Below are positions 7,651 through 13,700 of a stretch of DNA of 52,084 nt, piece after piece; the first letter of the stretch is position 1, and every line of letters begins with the position of its first letter. Source of the stretch: a virus. The notes below the pieces were generated by a model. That model did not search any database, was not told the origin of the DNA, and was given only the letters and a program-made list of their open reading frames with translations. The position numbers were made by a program, and so were the translations under genes. The stretch spans positions 1 to 52,084 of the IMG/VR virus record IMGVR_UViG_3300047655_000011. One strand, given 5' to 3'.

Positions 7651-8229
7651 ATGGGTAACGCAACACCGAAATCAGACGGAATTGGAAACGGTAACCTGAG
7701 ATTGCCCCTGAAGAGTGGCAAGTTCTACACAGTATGGGGTGGACCCTCGCACAGCAGGCCGCAAAGTATGCTCTTTCTGAAGCTGGCCAAAGAGATTGCC
7801 GCACCCTGCGACATCAACATGCCGATGGCTGATTTCTCGGTGCCAACGAAAGGGCAGGTGGACATCGCCCTGACTCTTGCAATTGATTGCATCCTGACAG
7901 GCAAGCCGTTGTACGTGGGCTGCATGGGTGGAAGAGGTCGCACTGGTTTGATGTTGGCCCTTATCGCCAAAGCCTTCCAGGTGAAGTCGCCAGTGCCTTA
8001 TGTACGCAAGCACTACTTTTCTCATGCCGTGGAGACCCCGGAGCAATACAAGTGGGTTACCCGCTACAGGGTGCCAAAGGCGATACGCAGAAGGATTCAT
8101 GCCGCCAGTTGGCTGTCCTATTTGAAGTTAGGCCAGTCCCTCACAAAAAGTGTCGGCTGGGAGAGACACAAGAAGGAAGCCAAGATGTGGGCGTTTTTAA
8201 TCGATAAACTGGCTTCAGTTGTCGGATAA
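7651..8229 (+). CDS. Dual-specificity-type protein phosphatase, paralogue 1
   Basis: 192 residues from ATG 7651. The in-frame ATG at 7639 lies inside the leader that precedes all P-type genes, so I reject it. The phosphatase loop C-x5-R is seen as CMGGRGRT (C91, R97), with a likely general acid D61 in MADFSVP. Cys-dependent phosphatases of this fold remove phosphate from Tyr/Ser/Thr or from nucleic acid ends. The usual His before the Cys is Gly here. It is clearly related to the protein at 9341-10141 (shared YVRKHY and AVE segments after the loop). A palindromic repeat lies inside the gene at 7878-7891. Confidence 0.8.
   Translation: MGNATPKSDGIGNGNLRLPLKSGKFYTVWGGPSHSRPQSMLFLKLAKEIAAPCDINMPMADFSVPTKGQVDIALTLAIDCILTGKPLYVGCMGGRGRTGLMLALIAKAFQVKSPVPYVRKHYFSHAVETPEQYKWVTRYRVPKAIRRRIHAASWLSYLKLGQSLTKSVGWERHKKEAKMWAFLIDKLASVVG
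7878..7891 (-). repeat. 14-bp palindromic repeat, site 4 (perfect)
   Basis: TGCAATTGATTGCA on the + strand (consensus on -), inside the phosphatase gene. It encodes part of LAIDC, 43 bases before the catalytic Cys codon. Confidence 0.9.
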
Positions 8230-8232
8230 TAC

Positions 8233-8260
8233 TTGACAAACTCTGCTATTGTGCTACGCT
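8233..8260 (+). promoter_or_regulatory. Promoter P4
   Basis: TTGACA 8233-8238, 16-bp spacer ending TTGTGC, TACGCT 8255-8260. The leader CTCAATGGAGTGAG is at 8281-8294, followed by GTG 8298. Confidence 0.9.
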
Positions 8261-8297
8261 TATCGTGTATTCAAAAAAGCCTCAATGGAGTGAGACG

Positions 8298-9344
8298 GTG
8301 AAATACAAGCCACAAAACACTTTGAGCTACTTCCTGTCTGCCCCTCAGTTGCAGCAGATCAAGCTGGCTGATATTCCGATCAAGGAGTTGGGTGCTGGGC
8401 AGAAAGCCTATCGTGGGACGTGCGGCCACGCCTCCCCTGACGAAGAAGCAATCCGGTTTTACACCCTGAATCATTTGGCGAGTGTGGTGAAGTCCAAGTT
8501 TACACTGAATGAACCGTTGCCAGCCTGGGCTGTACAGATTATGCAGCGTTACATGGTTGAAGTAACGGCCCAGAGTCAGAGGGCGTTCTTCTACCTGCTG
8601 GCTATCTGCACCAGAGAAGCCCGCCACATGTACTCGAACAAGGTTGCTGATGCCTTCTTTGTGCAAGCAGAGAAAGAGTACGGCACACCGTTTATGAATT
8701 TCTGCAAGAACCTGCCTGGTGGCGAGGAAGAAGCCATGAAAGCAGTCGAGAACAATCCCCCAGACTGCACAGCGGGCCAGTACATAGCTGGACTGTCCTA
8801 CATCTTTTACAAGGGCAAGTGGGCCAGCAGTTTTGGTGGTGCAAAGTGGGGAAATGTTACGGACTGCTTGCTGCACGCGGTGCAGGGCAAGACTTCGATG
8901 GAAATGATGATCGATACTTGCTACACGCTGGCTCACAATGGTGGTCCGATTTTCAATAAGGGGATGATGTACGGGCACTATACAGGGCAGTTCACCAGGA
9001 TTCTTGATATTCAGAGGTCGGGGCAGATGCCTGAGTTGGCCCTAGACAAAGACAAGTACGGCATTCTGATCGTGCCAGAGATGGCCCAGCTTGTGAAGTT
9101 GGCGCAGACTGAAGTGCCTGACCAATTCGGAACCTATGTGGATTGGTACAAAGTGCAGTCCATGGGCGCGGTTGGAAACTACTTGTCGGAACAGAAGCAG
9201 CAAGACAAGAAGCACCCCAAGAAGAAAGAGCCTGTTGTGTTTGGCTTGGTCGAGGCCGAGATGGTCGAGACTGGCAACACCTGGGACAATGGGTTGGGAG
9301 AAGAGTATGAGATTCTTGAAAGGGCGACGGTGGCAAGCGCATGA
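8298..9344 (+). CDS. Conserved-looking phage protein of unknown function
   Basis: 348 residues. GTG 8298 is chosen because it follows the invariant leader at the same distance as other genes of this promoter class; the longer frame from 8265 would start upstream of the leader. The central region has FGGAKWGNVTDCL and then CYTLAHNGGPIFNKGMMY, a well-structured His/Asn/Gly-rich block that looks like a catalytic or metal-binding core. I recall similar blocks in uncharacterised phage proteins but know no function. The C-terminus is charged and low in complexity (KKHPKKKEP). The gene lies between two phosphatase paralogues and overlaps the second by ATGA, suggesting a shared pathway. Confidence 0.7.
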   Translation: MKYKPQNTLSYFLSAPQLQQIKLADIPIKELGAGQKAYRGTCGHASPDEEAIRFYTLNHLASVVKSKFTLNEPLPAWAVQIMQRYMVEVTAQSQRAFFYLLAICTREARHMYSNKVADAFFVQAEKEYGTPFMNFCKNLPGGEEEAMKAVENNPPDCTAGQYIAGLSYIFYKGKWASSFGGAKWGNVTDCLLHAVQGKTSMEMMIDTCYTLAHNGGPIFNKGMMYGHYTGQFTRILDIQRSGQMPELALDKDKYGILIVPEMAQLVKLAQTEVPDQFGTYVDWYKVQSMGAVGNYLSEQKQQDKKHPKKKEPVVFGLVEAEMVETGNTWDNGLGEEYEILERATVASA

Positions 9345-10141
9345 GTATAAAGAGTTTCAGTGACAAGGTGTTCAGTAAGGGGTACTCAAAATGCTCGGAC
9401 ACGCACCCGAACCTGCTGGCCAGTAAGGGCATGTTTCTTTACGGCGGTGCCTGCGGCTACCCTATTCACAAGGACTGTGATGTATATGTCTGCCTGCAAT
9501 CCGGTTCTAGTTCGGGACTGACGAATGACCCCTGGGAAGAGCAGCACGTTGTCGAGATTCACTACTCGATCAATGATGGCTGCGCCCCGTCGAACACAGC
9601 AAGATTTAAGAAGATGATTGACTATCTGTGCAATCAATTGCAGGCCGGGAAGAAAGTACATGTTGGCTGCATTGGTGGGCATGGCAGAACAGGCATTGTG
9701 ATGTCAGCCATTGTAGCCCAGCTTCTTGGCGAGAAGGCTGCCATCAGCTATGTCAGAAAGCATTATTGTCAGAAGGCTGTGGAGAGCCGGTCTCAGGTGA
9801 AGTTCCTGATGGCTAACTATGGAGTGGACAAGGTTGAAGGCAGTAAAGAGGGTCTGTATGATGAATTGGACCCACGGAGTAAAGCCAACTACAGTGGTTT
9901 TGGTTTAGGGTCGAAGTACGGGACGTACAGTTCCAGTTTGAACGCAAAGTTCAAGGAGTGGAGTGGGGATCGTGTCACTTCTGCCTCCGCTGCTGAAGAG
10001 GTTGCTAGGTTTCGGGCAGCCAAGTCAAAGAGGGAAGAGGAGAAGGCGGCCCAGGCACCTAAGCCATCAGGAACCAGCAGGACCTGCGTTCCGTGTGTGA
10101 CTGCAAGGAGCATTTTCAGGAAGAAAAAAGTAAAGAAGTGA
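9341..10141 (+). CDS. Dual-specificity-type protein phosphatase, paralogue 2
   Basis: 266 residues; ATG 9341 overlaps the previous TGA. The loop CIGGHGRT gives C110 and R116, with candidate general acid D79 in SINDGCAP. Downstream YVRKHYCQKAVES parallels YVRKHYFSHAVET in paralogue 1, so the two arose by duplication. It is about 70 residues longer, with a Ser-rich and then basic tail ending in KKKVKK that could contact nucleic acid or membrane. It presumably acts on phosphoproteins or RNA ends in the infected cell. The substrate is unknown, and the unrecognised protein between the two paralogues is the obvious partner candidate. Confidence 0.78.
   Translation: MSIKSFSDKVFSKGYSKCSDTHPNLLASKGMFLYGGACGYPIHKDCDVYVCLQSGSSSGLTNDPWEEQHVVEIHYSINDGCAPSNTARFKKMIDYLCNQLQAGKKVHVGCIGGHGRTGIVMSAIVAQLLGEKAAISYVRKHYCQKAVESRSQVKFLMANYGVDKVEGSKEGLYDELDPRSKANYSGFGLGSKYGTYSSSLNAKFKEWSGDRVTSASAAEEVARFRAAKSKREEEKAAQAPKPSGTSRTCVPCVTARSIFRKKKVKK
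9629..9642 (+). repeat. 14-bp palindromic repeat, site 5 (perfect)
   Basis: TGCAATCAATTGCA inside phosphatase paralogue 2, 39 bases before the catalytic Cys codon. This is nearly the position of site 4 in paralogue 1, but in opposite orientation and a different reading frame (encodes CNQLQ). Confidence 0.92.
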
Positions 10142-10150
10142 AAATACCTC

Positions 10151-10178
10151 TTGACAAACCCGCTCATTGTGCTATCGT
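10151..10178 (+). promoter_or_regulatory. Promoter P5
   Basis: TTGACA 10151-10156, 16-bp spacer, TATCGT 10173-10178. The leader CTCAATGGAGTGAG is at 10200-10213, before the ATG at 10219. Upstream bases AAAATACCTC match those before P10. Confidence 0.9.
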
Positions 10179-10218
10179 TAAATTGTACTCAAAATAAGCC
10201 TCAATGGAGTGAGCAGAA

Positions 10219-11388
10219 ATGGCTTTGAATATCAGTCCAGAAACGCATTTGATCTTCTTTGAGAAGTTGTTTGCCGACCAGCCAAAAGTTGTGCAGGCCG
10301 TTAAAGAGATGGCCGCAAAGGGCGCTAAGTTCGAGCAAGCCTTCTACCTGATTAAGATCGAATTCAACGGGAAGGTGTATTCGCAGACTTGCACGGTGCC
10401 TACCAGCAACCTGGTGAAGGGCACGGCTCCAGTAACAGTGATGTTGCAGAACAAGATGGTGATCCTTCTGTTTCTGCATGGTGCTTGGAAAGAGATTATG
10501 GGCACTGAGCCAGCTTTTGAGCTTCCGTACATGGCTGTGAAAGACACGCCAGCCAAGGCCATGAAGTTCATGGATGATGATACCTCTGGGAAGACGGTTG
10601 TAAAGGCTGTCGCCCCCCCAGAACAGAAGATGTATCGGGTGATTCTGGATGCCTGTCTTACAGACAAGATTTCTCTCATCAAGCAGATTCGCAAGGTGTT
10701 TCAGCTTGGCCTGAAAGAGGCCAAGGTTGATGTTGCTGATGTGCTGCCGGTTTTGGTTTTGAACTGCGTAAGTGAAGATGATGTGAAGCTGGTGCAGAAG
10801 GAGTTTGCTGATTTTGCAACCGTGACTGTCGAGCATACTGACTCTGCTCCAACCACTCAGTATTCCATCGCTTCCTGCTTGGACCAGTGCGAGGTTGGTT
10901 TTGCAAGTTACAAGCACCAGCTTGGTATTTTACCTGTCGGTACGTTTGCGGGTACTGTACCAGAGCCAAACTTCTCCAAATCCTCGGTGCTCGCTCAGAA
11001 GGCTCCTAAGAAAAAGCCGCTTGAGTCAGTGATTTCGCTGAAGGACGCTGAAGCAGTTGGCCAGCGTGTTCATGGCACCAGTGGTGGCAGTGTTTACCAT
11101 TGCATCGCGGTTGGCGAGCGCGTTAAGGTAGCTGCAAGGATTCTTACCAGCGGGGGCAGCAAGGCCGTGAGCATTCGCGTGGAAGCTAATAAGCCTACAT
11201 CCGAGGAGTTGCAGAAGATCAAGAACAGCGGCATAGGCTGGAAAGGCGATTATGGCTCCCTGCACCTTAGCGTTGGTAGCTCATCGCTGGGCAGGGCGGT
11301 AGGCGCGTTCTTGATGGGCATGGAAGTTGACTTCAAAGAGAAAGTCGAAAAGGTTTCCGATCTTGTATTAAATGAAGGGAAGGTTTAG
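10219..11388 (+). CDS. Protein with ribosomal L7/L12 C-terminal-like domain
   Basis: 389 residues from ATG 10219. Residues about 137-206 follow the bL12 C-terminal fold: YRVILDACLTDKISLIKQIR, then LGLKEAK (the bL12 signature), then VSEDDVKLVQKEF and a closing TVTVE strand. In ribosomes this domain recruits elongation and initiation factors. Here it sits between about 135 upstream and 180 downstream residues that I do not recognise, so it is not a plain ribosomal protein. Phage-borne bL12 genes are known, which makes a translation-hijacking role reasonable. It leads an operon of small genes to 12422. The C-terminal part is beta-rich with a VAARI segment and no visible catalytic motif. Confidence 0.72.
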   Translation: MALNISPETHLIFFEKLFADQPKVVQAVKEMAAKGAKFEQAFYLIKIEFNGKVYSQTCTVPTSNLVKGTAPVTVMLQNKMVILLFLHGAWKEIMGTEPAFELPYMAVKDTPAKAMKFMDDDTSGKTVVKAVAPPEQKMYRVILDACLTDKISLIKQIRKVFQLGLKEAKVDVADVLPVLVLNCVSEDDVKLVQKEFADFATVTVEHTDSAPTTQYSIASCLDQCEVGFASYKHQLGILPVGTFAGTVPEPNFSKSSVLAQKAPKKKPLESVISLKDAEAVGQRVHGTSGGSVYHCIAVGERVKVAARILTSGGSKAVSIRVEANKPTSEELQKIKNSGIGWKGDYGSLHLSVGSSSLGRAVGAFLMGMEVDFKEKVEKVSDLVLNEGKV

Positions 11389-11556
11389 ATGGCGAATTAC
11401 CTTGTCCGCATCAGCGTGGACTACTCGACAGTGATTGAAGCGGCCAGTCTTGAGGATGCCATCAAGAAAGCCCCAGACCCGCCGCCACCAGCTAAAGACT
11501 GGCAGCAGGTGGAAGTGTCAGAGTACGAGATTCAGAGGGAGGGCAGTGGTGGCTAA
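11389..11556 (+). CDS. Small hypothetical protein
   Basis: 55 residues; ATG 11389 immediately follows the TAG of the L12-like gene. The start (MANYLVRISVDYSTVIEAAS) predicts a strand-loop-helix. A proline run (PDPPPP) splits it from a charged end. Frame and spacing fit the operon, and the next gene overlaps it. No function recognised. Confidence 0.6.
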   Translation: MANYLVRISVDYSTVIEAASLEDAIKKAPDPPPPAKDWQQVEVSEYEIQREGSGG

Positions 11557-11818
11557 GGTGATGGACATATTGCTACCGAAAGACGAGAAGTGGGGCGAGG
11601 AGCTTGTGACTCTCTTCAAGGAGATGAAGGTTGGCGAGGAGAAGAAACTCGACGGCCTGTTTCCCGGCCTCGGAGAGCCATCAGTTCTGACGTGCGTTGA
11701 AGACACGCCAGAACTGAGGTTGTTTGATTTGTACTGGTGCTCTGTGGTTGTCGGCAAATTTCGGTTGGTTCTTGATGCCAAAGGTGGTGAAGTCATTATG
11801 CGCGAGGTGACGCCGTGA
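11549..11818 (+). CDS. Small hypothetical protein
   Basis: 89 residues. I choose GTG 11549 because a GGAGGG ribosome site ends 5 bases before it; the ATG at 11561 is too far from any site. The frame is open much further upstream, but that part duplicates the previous gene in another frame. The protein is acidic-hydrophobic with a central LYWCSVVVGKFRLVLDAKGG strand pair, probably one small alpha/beta domain. It ends by a 4-base overlap with the next gene. Function unknown. Confidence 0.6.
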   Translation: MAKVMDILLPKDEKWGEELVTLFKEMKVGEEKKLDGLFPGLGEPSVLTCVEDTPELRLFDLYWCSVVVGKFRLVLDAKGGEVIMREVTP

Positions 11819-12222
11819 TTGATCGCCTGTATTTTGCAGCCGACGCGCTGATGACTGAGCTTCATGTTTCGGGGGACAAGGTTTGGGGTAGGTCCGAAAA
11901 GTACCTCGATCTTGGGGAAATGCAAATAAGGACCGAGATTGAAGTATGGAGTAACGTTCTCGGAAAGAAGTCTGGCAGTTTTCTAGCCCAGGTGTCGCAG
12001 AACCTGTGGATGTATCTGGTGGTTGGTGACCCGGCAACCTTGTACATCATTGACGGTGGCAAGGCCGGTCTGAACGAAATTAACGCCCCAAGCTATGGAG
12101 GGACCACTATCATCGACACTTTGAAACAGCTTGCGGAGCGCGGCGCGATCACTACTGTGTTCGTGTATGAAGAGCAAGTGGGGTGGAGCAAGGGTAAGTT
12201 GAAAGAAGAACTGCCTGTGTAG
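11815..12222 (+). CDS. Hypothetical alpha/beta protein
   Basis: 135 residues starting at GTG 11815 (GTGA overlap with the previous stop). It has alternating strands and helices: DLGEMQIRTEIEVW, then NLWMYLVVGD, then LYIIDGGKAGLNEI, then TTVFVYEE. The Glu and Asp residues around these strands would suit a small nuclease- or hydrolase-like fold, but I cannot match a family. It is the fourth gene of the P5 operon, and AAGGAGG precedes the next gene. Function is not assigned. Confidence 0.65.
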   Translation: MIDRLYFAADALMTELHVSGDKVWGRSEKYLDLGEMQIRTEIEVWSNVLGKKSGSFLAQVSQNLWMYLVVGDPATLYIIDGGKAGLNEINAPSYGGTTIIDTLKQLAERGAITTVFVYEEQVGWSKGKLKEELPV

Positions 12223-12236
12223 CTCAAGGAGGAGCC

Positions 12237-12422
12237 ATGGCAAAGGTGCTGATAGTTGAACCACCGAACGAGAAGGAAAGAGAGTATCCTTGGAATGAAG
12301 CAACCAAGAGGCGGTGGGAGTTGACATCTGATGATGCCGAACTCTTGGAAGCTGATGGTTCGATATTCAAGGATGACGTAGCCTTTACGTTGGAAGATGA
12401 AGACGAAAGGCAGTTAGCCTGA
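12237..12422 (+). CDS. Small acidic hypothetical protein
   Basis: 61 residues from ATG 12237 with a strong AAGGAGGA ribosome site. It is very acidic in its second half (TLEDEDERQLA, several Asp/Glu pairs), resembling acidic phage DNA mimics or modulators in character only. It is the last gene of the P5 operon before the RNA island. No motif is recognised. Confidence 0.65.
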   Translation: MAKVLIVEPPNEKEREYPWNEATKRRWELTSDDAELLEADGSIFKDDVAFTLEDEDERQLA

Positions 12423-12588
12423 GCTTTGCAGCGGTGAAGCGGACGTTCTGCGGGATCGGTGAGACCTGGCTTGTACATAGCAGTAAGTCACCCGTAAGGG
12501 TGGGTGGTAGCCCATAGACCAAAAGGATGTTGCCGAACAGGGAGCGAAAGCGATGATCTGGTGTGGTGAGAAAGAATACGCCAGCCGC
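12423..12588 (+). other. Non-coding gap between acidic protein and RNA island
   Basis: About 165 bases with no convincing reading frame. A CACCC-GTAA-GGGTG hairpin lies near 12490-12503. I find no tRNA T-arm signature and no P-type promoter here. It may be a leader for the small gene at 12613 or part of the RNA gene island that follows. Confidence 0.4.
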
Positions 12589-12602
12589 TGCAATCAATTG
12601 CA
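12589..12602 (+). repeat. 14-bp palindromic repeat, site 6 (perfect)
   Basis: TGCAATCAATTGCA, ending 10 bases before the ATG at 12613 and abutting its AGGAGGG ribosome site, so a bound protein could affect that gene. Confidence 0.92.
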
Positions 12603-12612
12603 AGGAGGGTAC

Positions 12613-12771
12613 ATGTTGTACTACTATGTTCGCCGTGGCTTGAGAGGGTTGTCTCTGCTTTTCAAGCAGCAATGTTCCGGTAAGAGGCACGCCGGGTATG
12701 CTCTTGAGTGGTGCCAGCATAGGGCTTTTCATGAGGGAGCCTGTGTTAATGCTCGCGGGGAAGAGTTCTAA
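12613..12771 (+). CDS. Small Cys/His-rich protein
   Basis: 52 residues from ATG 12613, which has an AAGGAGGG site 4 bases upstream; an in-frame ATG at 12553 has none. It begins MLYYYVRRG and then carries scattered Cys and His (QQCSGKRH, EWCQHRAFHEGAC) that could form a small zinc-binding knuckle. It stands alone between a palindromic site and the RNA genes. Function unknown. Confidence 0.55.
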   Translation: MLYYYVRRGLRGLSLLFKQQCSGKRHAGYALEWCQHRAFHEGACVNARGEEF

Positions 12772-12835
12772 GGTGTAGCACGTTCCGGCACGTAAAGCCG
12801 GTGGTGGAGGGTGCCGAACCTGGTGCCCCTGTTTA

Positions 12836-12901
12836 TGGTTCATCGTCTAATTTAAGGATTCCGTAGTTATCGGAGATGCGGGTGCGAATCCTGCTGAACC
12901 A
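12836..12901 (+). tRNA. tRNA-like element, degenerate or minimal
   Basis: 66 bases fold as a short cloverleaf. The acceptor is TGGTTCA/TGAACCA, the D-arm includes GTCTAATTTAAGGAT, and the anticodon-like hairpin is TCCG-TAGTTAT-CGGA. A T-arm GCGGG-TGCGAAT-CCTGC is clear. Problems are a 4-bp anticodon stem (a fifth pair would be T-G), a 2-3 base variable region and A instead of U before the central GTT triplet. If functional it would read GTT (Asn), but the missing U33 argues for a decayed tRNA or a tRNA mimic. It has no encoded CCA and stands 180 bases before the tmRNA. Confidence 0.42.
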
Positions 12902-12909
12902 CAAAGTTT

Positions 12910-13060
12910 TGCCGGGTGGATTTAGGTCCGAATGCAACAGAAGTTGCCCCGGCTCCAAGTTTGGCGTAGACCAGAGATGGCCCTAGCGAGTGGTGAGGCC
13001 GAAGTAATCAGCCCATAGGGCTGGTCAACCTCGTTGAAACTGTTGCCTCCTACGCCAAAG
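12910..13060 (+). ncRNA. Structured RNA upstream of the tmRNA
   Basis: Two adjacent stem systems and no gene. First, GCCGGG near 12911 pairs with CCCGGC near 12947, enclosing GCAAC-AGAA-GTTGC. Second, TTTGGCGTAG 12960-12969 pairs perfectly with CTACGCCAAA 13050-13059, enclosing GACCAG/CTGGTC and GCCCTA/TAGGGC pairs. The nested order predicts one long branched RNA. It ends only about 20 bases before the acceptor piece of the permuted tmRNA, so it could be part of that precursor or a separate RNA. I cannot place it in a known family. Confidence 0.5.
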
Positions 13061-13061
13061 T

Positions 13062-13440
13062 TAAGCATGTATAAGGTGACGGACTTTGATTTAACACGCG
13101 AGTTCGACTCTCGCCAGGTCCACCAACAAAAACTACGGGCCTGTCACGGTTTCGATTGAATTGGAGAAAGTCATGCAGTTCATGCCGGGATTGGTGCTCA
13201 CCGTAACGAGAACTGAACAAAGACTGCCACTGAAAGTGTCAGCACGAAGGGTAAGCTGTTGATGTTCCCTAACCGGAATGTTGGCCGTGAAGCCCTTCTC
13301 ATGGCTGCCTAATCTCAGCCACGCGCCGTCCAGAGGCGGGGAACAGAAGCCCCTCAGAACATCGAGGGGCACTGGATTAAGTTGTAAACGGCGACATTTT
13401 AGGGCGTTTTAACCGTTAAAATCACCCATCGCCCTTGAGC
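13062..13440 (+). ncRNA. ssrA: Circularly permuted (two-piece) tmRNA
   Basis: The 3' tRNA-like part comes first: T-arm GCGAG-TTCGACT-CTCGC (13098-13114), acceptor CAGGTCC (13115-13121), A and CCA (13123-13125). After an 11-base spacer, the 5' part begins with GGGCCTG (13137-13143), which pairs with that acceptor over 7 bp (one G-U), followed by the tmRNA D-loop signature GGTTTCGA. Helix P2 is supported by TTGAAT/ATTTAA and AAAGTC/GACTTT joining the two parts (13156-13172 with 13082-13094). A reading frame ends GCC CTT CTC ATG GCT GCC TAA (ALLMAA), with the stop (13310-13312) in the loop of a GGCTG/CAGCC hairpin, as in helix P5. Further stems follow (CGCCG/CGGCG, TCCAG/CTGGA, GCCCCTC/GAGGGGC). 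The tag start codon is not resolved. Role: ribosome rescue and protein tagging. Confidence 0.85.
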
Positions 13441-13525
13441 TTTATTTGGGTTACACAGTGGCCCTTGTAGTTTCGGCCATAATCCATTTAGGAGAACCCT
13501 GGCAAGCATGTCACGGGGACACCAG

Positions 13526-13560
13526 AAATGACCCTTTTTATGAGGTCATTTTTAACTTTT
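13526..13560 (+). terminator. Rho-independent terminator after the tmRNA
   Basis: AAATGACC 13526-13533 pairs with GGTCATTT 13544-13551 around a 10-base loop, followed by TTAACTTTT. It would close the RNA-island transcript before the polymerase gene. Positions 13441-13525 and 13561-13666 show no gene. Confidence 0.6.
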
Positions 13561-13666
13561 CAGTGTATAACTCTTTTATTTTCAACCTGGATTTTCTGAA
13601 CCCAAACCATTAGCTAGGCTTTGGCAAGAGCACCCAGAGAACACCAGTGATTTCTTCGTTTTGAGT

Positions 13667-13680
13667 TGCAATCAATTGCA
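13667..13680 (+). repeat. 14-bp palindromic repeat, site 7 (perfect)
   Basis: TGCAATCAATTGCA, ending 20 bases before the proposed ATG (13701) of the DNA polymerase gene. No P-type promoter is next to it. Confidence 0.92.
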
Positions 13681-13700
13681 CGGACTTGAGAGTTGGGCCG

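Noticed and set aside
13262-13275. Alternative short tmRNA tag frame ending at the TAA 13270-13272 (AVDVP)
   Set aside because: It lacks the hydrophobic, Ala-Ala-type ending of known tags; the ALLMAA frame with its stop in a hairpin loop fits better.
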